Source: Phycisphaerales bacterium (GTDB lineage: Bacteria > Planctomycetota > Phycisphaerae > Phycisphaerales > UBA1924). Taken from it: DNA of 64,000 nt. The first letter of the stretch is position 1. Each line of letters opens with the position of its first letter. Below, piece after piece: positions 44,926-53,066 of the stretch. The DNA lies in NCBI GenBank assembly GCA_020831775.1, contig JAFIFZ010000023.1, positions 35,283 to 99,282 on the forward strand. The letters are read 5' to 3'. A model generated the notes under the pieces. That model was not told the origin of the DNA. It worked only from the letters and a program-made list of their open reading frames with translations, and ran no database searches. A program made the translations under genes and the position numbers.

Positions 44926-45489
44926 CTACTTGCGCACGCCCCCGAATCTGCCGAAGCTGGTGAAGGCGATCCGTCCCGCGGGCGTTTCGGCGGCCGCCGC
45001 GGCCCGGTCGGCCCGCTCCACCGACACGAACGCCTCGGGCGCCACGCCCCTGACCATCTCCAAGGTCTGCTGGAGCTTCCGCCTTGGGATCGCCAGGAAC
45101 GCAACCTCGACCGGGCCCTTCATGCCCGAGCCCTCGATCCGCGTGACCTTGTAGCCCGCACCCCGCATCACGGAGCTGACATCGATCTCCGGGCGGGAGT
45201 TGATCACCCGCAGCACGCGGTAGCCCAGGGCGATGCGGCTCTCGATCGTCATACCGATGAGCGTGCCCGTGGCGAAGCCGGCCCCGTACGCCACCAGCGC
45301 GAACGGGTTGGTCAGGAAGCTGATCACGCCCCCAACCGCCAGCGCCCAGATGATGACCTCAAAGAAGCCGAGCACCGCGGCCAGGAACTTCTGGCCGTTG
45401 ATCACCACGATCATGCGGAAAGTGCCGATCGGCACATCCAAAATGCGGGCGAGGAAGATCAGCAGCGGGATGTACCAGGCCATCTCCAT
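44926..45489 (-). CDS. UPF0316/DUF5698 family membrane protein
   Basis: 187 residues: three hydrophobic helices in the first 95 (YIPLLIFLARILDVPIGTFRMIVVI, FLAAVLGFFEVIIWALAVGGVI, PFALVAYGAGFATGTLIGMTIE) and then a soluble DUF2179-like domain (GYKVTRIEGSGMKGPVEVAFLAIPRRKLQQTLEMV). The RxxDVxxGTxRM segment and this domain order are typical of UPF0316. Function in bacteria is not established; the soluble domain probably senses a ligand. The ATG at 45489 (Met-Glu-Met) follows GAGG; a longer in-frame start at 45570 lacks a site. Likely cotranscribed with the antiporter. Confidence 0.85.
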   Translation of the reverse strand: MEMAWYIPLLIFLARILDVPIGTFRMIVVINGQKFLAAVLGFFEVIIWALAVGGVISFLTNPFALVAYGAGFATGTLIGMTIESRIALGYRVLRVINSRPEIDVSSVMRGAGYKVTRIEGSGMKGPVEVAFLAIPRRKLQQTLEMVRGVAPEAFVSVERADRAAAAAETPAGRIAFTSFGRFGGVRK

Positions 45490-45610
45490 CGGGCAGCCTC
45501 GCGCGGGAAAACTCGGCGGCGGAAAGGGCGGAACACGCTCGCCCGGATCAAGCCGCAAGTATTGGCGCACACCGGCCCGGCCGCTCGCCTCCCAGTCCCG
45601 CGAATGGCCG

Positions 45611-47329
45611 CTATCTGCTCGATTTTTCGGTGGCGGACGGGTCGGTCCGGAGCCGTGCGACCGCCGGGTCGGCGTTCAGGGCCTTGGCCAGCCCGAACGC
45701 CCCGACCACGAGCACGATGCAGAACGGCAAGGCCGTCGCGATTGCCCCCGCCTGGAGCGCCGCCAACCCCCCCGCGAGCAGCAGGACCGCCGCGACCGCA
45801 CCCTCGGCGACCGCCCAGAACACGCGCAGCCAGGGCGCAGGGTGGGGTTTGCCCCCAGAGGCGATCGTGTCAATCACCAGCGAGGCCGAGTCCGACGAGG
45901 TTACGAAGAACAGCGTGATGCACAGCACCGCCGCCATCGCCGTGATCGCCGCCAGGGGCAGCCCGTCGAGCATCACGAAGAGCGCGACCGGGACATTGCC
46001 CCAGTTGACTTGGTGGACCAGCGGCGCAACCGCCTCCGCCGTCGCCTCGCCGGCGGCCGGGCTCTCCGTCGCAACTGACACGGCCCCCTCCGCCGGGACG
46101 CTGTCGTGCAAGAAGTCCGCGAGGCTCCCTTCGCGGATCGGGGCGTCGCGCTCGGGCGGGGTGAGCACGCCCGTTTCCGGGTTGTAGAGCTGCTGGTGCA
46201 GGGCGGTGTTGCCGAAGACGCTCAGCCAGAGGAAGGTCGTCAGGGGCGCGATGATCATCACGCCGCAGACGAACTCTCGGATCGTCCTGCCCTTGGAGAT
46301 CCTGGCGATGAACATGCCCACAAAGGGCGACCACGAGATCCACCACGCCCAGTAGAAGACGGTCCAGCTTCCCAGCCACCGTTCGCGGTCGGGCGCGTCC
46401 CAGGTCGCGGTCCAGAACGAGTTGACCGGGAGCTGCTGGAAGTAGGTGCCGATGTTCTCAACGAACCCGTTGAGGACAAAGAGCGTCGGCCCGGCTGCTG
46501 CAACAAACAGCAGCAGACAGACCGCCAGCACCATGTTCACCTCGCTGAGCCGGCGCACGCCGACATGCAGCCCGGTGACGACCGACACCGTCGCGATCGC
46601 GGTGATGATGCCGATGAGCATCACCTGCGTCCTTTCCCCATTGGAAAAGCCGAAGATGTGCGAGAGCCCCGCGTTGATCTGCTGCGCCCCCAGCCCCAGC
46701 GAGGTCGCCACACCGAACAGCGTCGCCACGACCGCGATGATGTCGATCAGGTCGCCGATCCGCCCGTGCACGCGATCGCCCAGCAGCGGCACGAACAGCG
46801 AGCGGATGCTCAGCGGCAGCCCCTTGCGATACCCGAAGTACGCCAGCCCCATCCCGACCAGCGCGTAGCACGCCCAAGGGTGCAGGCCCCAGTGGAAGAA
46901 GGTGATGCCCATCGCGGCCCGGGCGGCATCAAGGTCCCGTCCGCGTCCGATCGGCGGCGTGACATAGTGCAACACGGGCTCGGCGACGCTGAAGAACAGC
47001 AGCCCGATGCCCATCCCCGCGCTGAAGAGCATCGCCAGCCAGGTCAGCACGCCGAACTCGGGTCGGTCGGTGTCCTTGCCCAGCCGGACCTTGCCCCAGG
47101 GCCCCAGCCCCGCGAACAGCACAAACACGAGGAAGGCCGACATCGACAGGATGTACATCCAGCCGAAGTGCCCGGTGATCGCCGTGTTCAACTGCCCGAA
47201 GACGGTCTCCGCCGAGCCCGGCGCCAGCACCCCGTAGAGCGCAAACGCAATGATCAGCCCCACCGAGACGGGGAAGACCACCGGATGAAACGGCAGGTTG
47301 CGCTTCAGGCCGCCCCCGCTCCTGCTCAC
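45611..47329 (-). CDS. BCCT-family betaine/choline/carnitine transporter
   Basis: 572 residues with twelve hydrophobic helices. Family marks include GMGIGLLFFSVAEPVLHYVTPP, the MGITFFHWGLHPWACYALVG stretch, and the signature FYWAWWISWSPFVGMFIARISKGRTIREF, whose Trp-rich face forms the substrate box. It takes up betaine-like solutes with Na+ or H+. A longer-than-usual loop (about residues 400-450) sits between helices. Start is GTG 47329, overlapping the SDMT stop (GTGA). Because it follows the two methyltransferases that make glycine betaine, it probably recovers leaked betaine or imports it from the medium. Osmotic regulation is to be expected but no specific site is visible. Confidence 0.93.
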   Translation of the reverse strand: MSRSGGGLKRNLPFHPVVFPVSVGLIIAFALYGVLAPGSAETVFGQLNTAITGHFGWMYILSMSAFLVFVLFAGLGPWGKVRLGKDTDRPEFGVLTWLAMLFSAGMGIGLLFFSVAEPVLHYVTPPIGRGRDLDAARAAMGITFFHWGLHPWACYALVGMGLAYFGYRKGLPLSIRSLFVPLLGDRVHGRIGDLIDIIAVVATLFGVATSLGLGAQQINAGLSHIFGFSNGERTQVMLIGIITAIATVSVVTGLHVGVRRLSEVNMVLAVCLLLFVAAAGPTLFVLNGFVENIGTYFQQLPVNSFWTATWDAPDRERWLGSWTVFYWAWWISWSPFVGMFIARISKGRTIREFVCGVMIIAPLTTFLWLSVFGNTALHQQLYNPETGVLTPPERDAPIREGSLADFLHDSVPAEGAVSVATESPAAGEATAEAVAPLVHQVNWGNVPVALFVMLDGLPLAAITAMAAVLCITLFFVTSSDSASLVIDTIASGGKPHPAPWLRVFWAVAEGAVAAVLLLAGGLAALQAGAIATALPFCIVLVVGAFGLAKALNADPAVARLRTDPSATEKSSR

Positions 47330-48165
47330 GCCGGCTTCTCAAAGTGCATGACACCCCAGGCGAGCCAGCCCTTCTCGCCGCCCTCGATCCAATGCCCCAG
47401 CCCCTTGCGCATCCTCTCGATGTAGTCGGAGCTGACCATCGACCGGAGCTCTTCCTCTCGCTTCTCTGTCTCCTCGAGCACACGCGAGTAGTGGCGGACG
47501 AGCTGGTGGGTCAGGTCTTCAAACCCCCTGAACTCCAGCCCCGCGGCTTCGCACGACTTCTTGTAGAAACCCGGCGAGCCGAGGCTCGACAGGTTGATCC
47601 TCGCGAGGATCGGGTCGAGCACGCCCTTCGGGCAGTCGTCGGCCTGCATCGGGTCGGTAAAGACGAACCGCCCGTCGGGCGCGAGCACGCGGGCGACCTC
47701 TTTCACCACCGCCTCGCGGTCGCCGGCGTGCAGGATCGCGTCCTGCGACCACGCGAGGTCGAACGAGGCGTCCTTGGCGTCGATCTTCTCGAACGAGCCG
47801 TCGACGACGGTGATGTAGTCATCGAGCCCGCGTTCGGTGTTGATCGAGCGGTGGCGCTCGTTCTCGGTCTCGCTGAGGTTCAGCGCGGTCACGCCGCAGC
47901 CGTAACGCTGTGCGAGGTAGCGTGCCGCGCCGCCGTAGCCTGCGCCCAGATCGATCACGCGCGACTTTGCGTTGATCTCCGGCGGGACGGAGGCGAGCTT
48001 CTCGACGGTGCGTCGGCTCGCCTCGGCGATGGAGTCGTCATCGGACTCGTAGAGCCCGATGTGGATGTCCTCGCCGCCCCAGATGGTGGCGTAGAAGTTA
48101 TCGGCGTCCTCGCTGTTGTAGTACTCGCGGGCCGCGTCTGTGGCGCTGTTGGTCGGAGCGCTCAT
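47326..48165 (-). CDS. Sarcosine/dimethylglycine N-methyltransferase
   Basis: 279 residues. Converts sarcosine to dimethylglycine and on to glycine betaine with S-adenosylmethionine. The N-terminal segment AREYYNSEDADNFYATIWGGEDIHIGLYESDDDSI is characteristic of SDMT from halophiles. The SAM motif is VIDLGAGYGGAARYLAQRYG, followed by FDLAWSQDAILHAGDREAVVKEVARVL. Length and order match. It starts at ATG 48165, overlapping the GSMT stop by four bases (ATGA), and ends overlapping the transporter start, so three genes form one coupled operon. Together with GSMT it gives the cell betaine from glycine without choline. Confidence 0.93.
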   Translation of the reverse strand: MSAPTNSATDAAREYYNSEDADNFYATIWGGEDIHIGLYESDDDSIAEASRRTVEKLASVPPEINAKSRVIDLGAGYGGAARYLAQRYGCGVTALNLSETENERHRSINTERGLDDYITVVDGSFEKIDAKDASFDLAWSQDAILHAGDREAVVKEVARVLAPDGRFVFTDPMQADDCPKGVLDPILARINLSSLGSPGFYKKSCEAAGLEFRGFEDLTHQLVRHYSRVLEETEKREEELRSMVSSDYIERMRKGLGHWIEGGEKGWLAWGVMHFEKPA

Positions 48166-49046
48166 GCTTCGGTCTTCTCCTTGGAAGGGTCGTTCTCGGG
48201 TGAGTGGTAAGTCTTCTCGGCGACATGGATGAAGAAGTCCGGTTCTTGCTCACGATGGGTCTCGTGGAAGTCGCCGAAGGTCTCGATCTCCTGGAAGCCG
48301 ACCTGCTGCATGATCGACCGCGTGTAGTTCTTGCGGAGCGGGAACATGTTCAGGTGGAACACAGACTTGTCGGGGAAGCTGTACCGGAAGCGGGCGAGCC
48401 CCTCGTCGATGTACTCCGGCTCGGCGGCGACATCCTCCCCGCAGTAGTAGAAGCGCCGCCCCGTCTTGGTCCGCCCGTCGAGCAGGGCGTCGTAGTTGCG
48501 GTGGTCGAGCACGAGCACCCCGTCGTGGCGGAGCACCGCGTAGAACTCCGCGAGCGACTTGCGCCGGTCGTGGTCGTTGAACAGGTGCGTGAACGAGTTG
48601 CCCAGGCAGATCACCGCGTCGAAGCGCCCGTGCACATCGCGGTTCAGCCAGCGCCAGTCGGCTTGGACGGTGCGGAGGATGTGCCCGCGCCGGCGCCCGT
48701 TCTCGAACGCTTTGGCGAGCATCTCCGGGCTCCCGTCGGCGCTGACGACATCGAACCCCTCCTCCATCAGCCTGACGGAGTGGAACCCGGTGCCAGCGGC
48801 GACATCGAGCACGCGCTTGGCGCCCCGCTGCTTGAGCACATCGATGAAGAATCGCCCCTCGGTCTCGGCCCTGCGGTCCCAGTCGATCAACTCGTCCCAC
48901 TTGTCGACAAAGCCTTCGACATACTCCTGCTCGTAATGGTCGGTCCGACGGACTTTCACCGGGTCCTTGCCGAAGCCCTGAGCGGGATTGACGAAAATCT
49001 CGGGTTTCCGGGCGGTGTCGCCCGCGGTACGGTTGACTGAAGTCAC
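48162..49046 (-). CDS. Glycine/sarcosine N-methyltransferase
   Basis: 294 residues. Methylates glycine to sarcosine and dimethylglycine with S-adenosylmethionine, the first steps of the halophile betaine route. Marks are HYEQEYVEGFVDKWDELIDWDRRAETEGRFFIDVL (family N terminus), the SAM motif VLDVAAGTGFHSVRLMEEGFDV, VICLGNSFTHLFND and the closing RSIMQQVGFQEIETFGDF. The start is GTG 49046, set by AAGGAGG (49051-49057) at good spacing; upstream in-frame codons extend into non-homologous sequence. It is the promoter-proximal gene of the operon with SDMT and the BCCT transporter, and divergent from the second, putative osmolyte operon at 49703. Confidence 0.94.
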   Translation of the reverse strand: MTSVNRTAGDTARKPEIFVNPAQGFGKDPVKVRRTDHYEQEYVEGFVDKWDELIDWDRRAETEGRFFIDVLKQRGAKRVLDVAAGTGFHSVRLMEEGFDVVSADGSPEMLAKAFENGRRRGHILRTVQADWRWLNRDVHGRFDAVICLGNSFTHLFNDHDRRKSLAEFYAVLRHDGVLVLDHRNYDALLDGRTKTGRRFYYCGEDVAAEPEYIDEGLARFRYSFPDKSVFHLNMFPLRKNYTRSIMQQVGFQEIETFGDFHETHREQEPDFFIHVAEKTYHSPENDPSKEKTEA

Positions 49047-49702
49047 TGGTCCTCCTTGGTGAAGATCGTACTTGTTGATGATCGCTCTTGTCAGAGGATC
49101 GTTGAAGCCGCCCGCCCCGCGACGCCGCGACCGTGCTGAACGCACGCCGGTTCGACGCACAAAAGGACGCTCGCAGAACACCGGGTCCCGTTCACAGGGA
49201 CACCGCCACAAGACAGGCCTCGATCTGTATCATGCGGCATCGAGGCGCACGATGCAAGCCGTCGTCGGCACATCACGCGGAAATACCCGAAGATTTTCAG
49301 GTTTTTGTCGCATCTTGACACGCCACGCTCCGATCACCGCCGAGCGAGCCGGCCGACAGGCTCAACGCGCCATCAGAGCGGGGTGGACAGACGCGATGAT
49401 CGGCGATAGGCTGCCTACTGGTCCGTCGCCGATCTGGCCCGCCGTGATCCGTCCAGCACGGCCGACAGCGAAGCCATCTGTGCGGCCGGTCGACGCGGAA
49501 TCACCGAAGCACCGCCACGCAGGAATGCCCGCACCGAACCAGCTCGTTCCGAAACAGCTCGCTCCGTATCAGGCAATTCTCAAGCCCAAGCAGGCCTATC
49601 CAGAGACAGCGCAAACTTCCAGCGTTGATCATGCAGCAGTGCATCGTCCGATACATCTCTGAGCCCCGAGGCGGTAAGCACCAAACGCCAAGAGCGCACA
49701 CG
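49047..49702. other. Divergent control region between two osmolyte-related operons
   Basis: 656 bases between divergent starts, the longest non-coding stretch in the window. It holds the GSMT promoter candidate (49065-49094) and an AT-richer patch at about 49285-49320. The rest is unremarkable GC-rich sequence. A 196-codon open frame on the plus strand (49072-49662) has no family resemblance and I leave it out. I see no riboswitch or RNA gene. Confidence 0.5.
49065..49094 (-). promoter_or_regulatory. Candidate promoter of the betaine-synthesis operon
   Basis: On the minus strand CTGACA (49089-49094), 18 bases and TACGAT (49065-49070) precede the GSMT start. The leader would be only about a dozen bases with the ribosome binding site at its 5' end, so the call is tentative. 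Confidence 0.35.
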
Positions 49703-50299
49703 ATGCGGACCACGCCCACACGCACAAGTCGCCTCGTTGCCGTGACAGCGGCGTTCCTGTCCGCCGCGATCTTGGCGCTCGCCGCCCCCGCCTCGGCGAA
49801 AGCCGACGAACCGGTCCGAGCTGTCTTCACCGACGCCGACAGCGAGCCCCTCTCCGGCGATGACCTTGCCGCCAACTCGGCCAGAGGCGACATCCAGTTG
49901 CACTGGGCGGCCGACCCGCCAGGCGCGTCCCCGATGTTCCGCCTCGTCGGACGCCTCGACGGCGAGCTCGTCGACGACCGCATCGTCTACTACGAGGGGC
50001 CGCAACAACGATCGTTCATCTCCGGCCTCGAAGACGGCACGCACGAGTTTGTCGTGATGGCCCGCCTCGCCGACACCGATCCGTGGGGCCCCGAGAGCGA
50101 GCCGATCGTCTTCACCGTCCTGCACCACTCCCTCCGCCAGACCTTCATCCTGCTGGGGATCGGCGCGTTCCTGTTCATCGCGATCGTCTTCGTCGTCGTG
50201 CGTGAGGCCATCTTCGCCGAGAACCCCTTCGCCGACGAGGACGAGGCGGCCGATCCCGCGCCGGCGGACCGAGCCGCGGAGAAAGGGGGCGAGGCGTGA
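49703..50299 (+). CDS. Membrane-anchored FnIII-like protein
   Basis: 198 residues: signal peptide (TSRLVAVTAAFLSAAILALAAPASA), an ectodomain of about 100 residues with a fibronectin-III or Y_Y_Y-like strand pattern, one transmembrane helix, and a short acidic tail. The strand pattern includes RGDIQLHWAADPPG, FRLVGRLDGELVDD, FISGLEDGTHEFVVMARLAD and EPIVFTVL. The helix is FILLGIGAFLFIAIVFVVV. Its stop overlaps the symporter start (GTGA), so the two are translationally coupled. It may be an accessory subunit or sensor for the symporter. ATG 49703 fits the signal peptide. Confidence 0.72.
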   Translation: MRTTPTRTSRLVAVTAAFLSAAILALAAPASAKADEPVRAVFTDADSEPLSGDDLAANSARGDIQLHWAADPPGASPMFRLVGRLDGELVDDRIVYYEGPQQRSFISGLEDGTHEFVVMARLADTDPWGPESEPIVFTVLHHSLRQTFILLGIGAFLFIAIVFVVVREAIFAENPFADEDEAADPAPADRAAEKGGEA

Positions 50300-51774
50300 A
50301 CAGCAACACGAACGAGGGCCTCCTCCTCGATCCCGGCGTCGGCTTCGCCCTGCTCGCGGTCTTCGGCCTCGGCTGGATCGCCTTGGGTATCTGGTGGGGC
50401 CGCAAAGCCAAGACCACCGAGGGCCACATGCTCGCGGGGCGCAATGTCGGCCTCGCCCTGGGCACCGCGACAGCCGCGGCGACATGGATCACCTCAAACA
50501 CCACCATGCTCGCCCCGCAGTTCGCGCTGCAGCTCGGCATCATCGGCGCCCTGGCCTATTGCACCGCCTCTTTCGGTCTGTTTCTCTTCGCCCCCATGGC
50601 CGCACGCATCAGAACGCTGATGCCCAACGGGTTCACCAGCGTCGAGTTCATCCGCCTGCGCTACGGCGAGACCGCCTACTGGCTCTTCCTGCTCATCTCG
50701 ATCTTCTACAGCATGACCTGGCTGGTCAGCATGGCCATGGCCGGGGGCATCGCGCTAGAAGCCCTATCGGGCATCCCCTACCTCACGGGGATGTCCGTCA
50801 TCTTGGCGGTCTGCGTCGCGTACACCGTGTTTGGCGGGCTGTACGCCGTCATCGGCACCGACTTCATCCAGAGCATCATCATCCTCGCGGGGCTGGTGAT
50901 CGTCGCGGTGATGATCCTCGCCAAGGAGCCGCCCGGCTCGGTCTACGAGCGCCTTGAAGAGTCTCGCCCGATGCTGCTGAGCGCCCTCTTCCCCGCTGCG
51001 CTGATGGCCCTCTTCAACAACATGCTCTTCGGGATCGGCGAGATCACCCACAGCAATGTCTGGTGGAGCCGCGCCTTTGCGATGCGCAAGGGCGTCGGCG
51101 CCAAGGCATTCCTGCTCGGCGGGCTTGTCTGGCTGCCCATCCCGCTGGTCGCGGGCTTCCTGGGCCTGGCGGCGCCCGCCCTGGGCATCAACATCCTCAG
51201 GCCCGATGTCGCCGGGCCGGTCGTCGCCGCTGAGATGCTCGGCACACTCGGCGCCGTCCTCGTCTTCATCGTCGTCTTCTGCTCGCTCGCTTCGAGCATC
51301 GACAGCCTGCTCGCGGCCACCAGCGACCTGATCACCAAGGACATTGTCCAGAACCTGTTCATGAAGGACGCGACCGACCGCCAGCTCCGCACCGTGGTCA
51401 TGGTCGTGATCATCGGCCTGGGCGTCGTCACCTGGTTGCTCTGCCTGGGCAGGTCGCAGACGCTCGCCGAGGTGCTCTTCTTTGCCGGCCCGTTGGTCGG
51501 CTCCACGATCTGGCCCATCATCGCGGGCCTGTACTGGAAGCGGGCCAACCCCATCGGCGTCTCGCTGGCGATGCTGCTGGGCACCGCCATCGGCCTCGCC
51601 GCCTACATGACCATCGGCTGGTACACCGGCGCGCTCGTCGGCACGGCCGTATCATTCGTCATCGTGGTCGCCACCACCGCGATCTTCCCCCGCGAGTTCG
51701 ACTGGCGCAGGCTCCGCGTGAGCACCGCCCCGAAGTCGCCCGCCGACCGCATCAGAGAGGAGGCCGCCCAGTGA
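50296..51774 (+). CDS. Sodium:solute symporter (SSS family)
   Basis: 492 residues with about 13 hydrophobic helices, of the SSS family. The segments TTEGHMLAGRNVGLALGTATAAATWITSNT, TSVEFIRLRYG, GGLYAVIGTDFIQSIIILAGL and SSIDSLLAATSDLITKDIV are typical, the last holding the Na2-site Ser/Thr residues. The N-terminal part recalls the DUR3-type urea subgroup, but I cannot place it firmly. It is coupled by overlap to both neighbours: the anchored FnIII-like gene before and the 42-codon gene after. In the operon it should import the substrate or recapture the product made by the carbamoyltransferase and amidotransferase downstream. Confidence 0.88.
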   Translation: MNSNTNEGLLLDPGVGFALLAVFGLGWIALGIWWGRKAKTTEGHMLAGRNVGLALGTATAAATWITSNTTMLAPQFALQLGIIGALAYCTASFGLFLFAPMAARIRTLMPNGFTSVEFIRLRYGETAYWLFLLISIFYSMTWLVSMAMAGGIALEALSGIPYLTGMSVILAVCVAYTVFGGLYAVIGTDFIQSIIILAGLVIVAVMILAKEPPGSVYERLEESRPMLLSALFPAALMALFNNMLFGIGEITHSNVWWSRAFAMRKGVGAKAFLLGGLVWLPIPLVAGFLGLAAPALGINILRPDVAGPVVAAEMLGTLGAVLVFIVVFCSLASSIDSLLAATSDLITKDIVQNLFMKDATDRQLRTVVMVVIIGLGVVTWLLCLGRSQTLAEVLFFAGPLVGSTIWPIIAGLYWKRANPIGVSLAMLLGTAIGLAAYMTIGWYTGALVGTAVSFVIVVATTAIFPREFDWRRLRVSTAPKSPADRIREEAAQ

Positions 51775-51899
51775 TCTCCCTCGTGCCCCAGTGGATTTTC
51801 TCGACACTCATCTACGGCGCCGTCGCCCTGGCCGCCATCGCGGCCGTCGGCCTGATCGCACTGCTCCTGATCGACCGGAAAAACGGAGAACTCTGGTAA
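51771..51899 (+). CDS. 42-residue membrane protein, probable symporter accessory subunit
   Basis: A GTG at 51771 overlaps the symporter stop (GTGA), and the TAA at 51897-51899 overlaps the ATG of the next gene. The product has one transmembrane helix (TLIYGAVALAAIAAVGLIALLLI) followed by DRKNGELW. Upstream AGGAGG (51757-51762) is a good ribosome binding site. Small single-helix subunits encoded right behind their transporter are known for sodium symporters, such as MetS with MetP. The perfect coupling on both sides and the TM pattern support a real gene despite its size. Confirmation rests on finding the same frame in relatives. Confidence 0.75.
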   Translation: MISLVPQWIFSTLIYGAVALAAIAAVGLIALLLIDRKNGELW

Positions 51900-52996
51900 T
51901 GCCCTCCACACCCTCAACCTCCATCGAAGTCCCCGCCCCGATGGACACGCTGCCGTTCCGGAGCAACTCCAAGGGCGTCCGCCTCGATCCTCGCACGCTC
52001 CTCAAGAGCGGCAAGATCGACTGGGAACGCCTCGGCGCCCTCAACAACACCAGCCTCGTCCACGCAAAGGACCTCGACCGCGAGAGCGTCGTGGCGCTCG
52101 CGAGGGCCTCAGCCCTTCTCGAGTCCGTCCACATCGAGGAAACCAAGCCCCTCGACGGCAAGATCGCCATCACCGCCTTCTTCGAGGCCAGCACGCGCAC
52201 GAGGCTCTCCTTCGAGTCCGCGGTGCTCCGCCTCGACGGCAAGGTGCTCAGCGTTCCCGACGGACAGGTCACCGGCATCGCCAAAGGCGAGTCGCTCGTC
52301 GACATCGGCGAGATGTTCAACACCTACGGCGATGTCGTCATCATGCGACACCCCGCCACCGAGAGCGTCGACGAGATCCGCCAGAACCTCGCCGTGCCGC
52401 TGATCAACGCGGGCAACGGCTCGGGCCAGCACCCCACCCAGGGCCTCTTGGACTGGTACGCCCTGCTCAAGTGGCGCCCGACGCTCGCCTCGCCGGACTG
52501 CCCCAAGGAGGATCGCATCCACCTGGGCATCGTCGGCACGCCGGGCAGCATGCGCGCCGTCAAGAGCTTCGTCCGCATCGCGCTGCGCTTCGCCGGCGCC
52601 GTCGAGAAGATCACGATCGTCTCGGAGATGGCCGACCCCGTCGGCCTCGACCTGGGCAACGAGGTCGAGAACTCCCCCATCACCGTCGAGGTCACCAACA
52701 ACCTGCAAGAGGTCGTCGCCGACCTCGACGCGATCTACATGAACTCGATCGCCCTGCTCGGCGACAGCTACAAGAGGCTCGACAGCCGGTACAAGCTCTC
52801 GCCCGACACCAACCTCAAGCCGGGCGCGGTCATCATGCACCCCCTGGCCCGCAACAACGAGCTCGACCCGGCGCTCGACGACACCATGCACAACCTCTAC
52901 TTCGCCCAGGCCGCCGGCGCGGTCTTCTCGCGCCAGGCGCTCCTGTGCGCCGTCCTCGGGCGGATCGGTCGCCTCGCAGACATCGCCAGACGCTGA
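51899..52996 (+). CDS. Aspartate-carbamoyltransferase homologue with altered amino-acid site
   Basis: 365 residues, longer than the usual 305-310 by an N-terminal extension. Carbamoyl-phosphate site residues are intact: FFEASTRTR (94-102), a Lys from the 80s-like loop (GIAKGE, 129), MRHP (149-152) and GQHPTQ (176-181). In E. coli ATCase aspartate is held by Arg229 and Gln231 in MTRVQKER and by the HPLPR loop. Here the corresponding strand reads YMNSIALLGDS, so both residues appear replaced, and the loop is HPLAR. It should still transfer a carbamoyl group, but probably to another amine. Its neighbours are a symporter, its small subunit and an asparagine-synthetase-type amidotransferase, not pyrimidine genes. 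An ordinary pyrB role is possible but less likely. Confidence 0.85.
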   Translation: MPSTPSTSIEVPAPMDTLPFRSNSKGVRLDPRTLLKSGKIDWERLGALNNTSLVHAKDLDRESVVALARASALLESVHIEETKPLDGKIAITAFFEASTRTRLSFESAVLRLDGKVLSVPDGQVTGIAKGESLVDIGEMFNTYGDVVIMRHPATESVDEIRQNLAVPLINAGNGSGQHPTQGLLDWYALLKWRPTLASPDCPKEDRIHLGIVGTPGSMRAVKSFVRIALRFAGAVEKITIVSEMADPVGLDLGNEVENSPITVEVTNNLQEVVADLDAIYMNSIALLGDSYKRLDSRYKLSPDTNLKPGAVIMHPLARNNELDPALDDTMHNLYFAQAAGAVFSRQALLCAVLGRIGRLADIARR

Positions 52997-53066
52997 TCGC
53001 GAGCCGCGACCGCCGACGGACAGATCCCAAGATTCTTGCTCACAACCACCACAAAGGAGCCCACGC

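Noticed and set aside
49072..49662. 196-codon plus-strand open frame in the divergent osmolyte control region
   Set aside because: Runs across the GSMT 5' end and promoter region, with Arg/Pro/Ala-rich composition, no ribosome binding site and no domain pattern.
51899..52996. Simple annotation as pyrB of pyrimidine synthesis
   Set aside because: Aspartate-binding residues appear lost and no pyr genes are near. Kept as a stated alternative rather than the main call.
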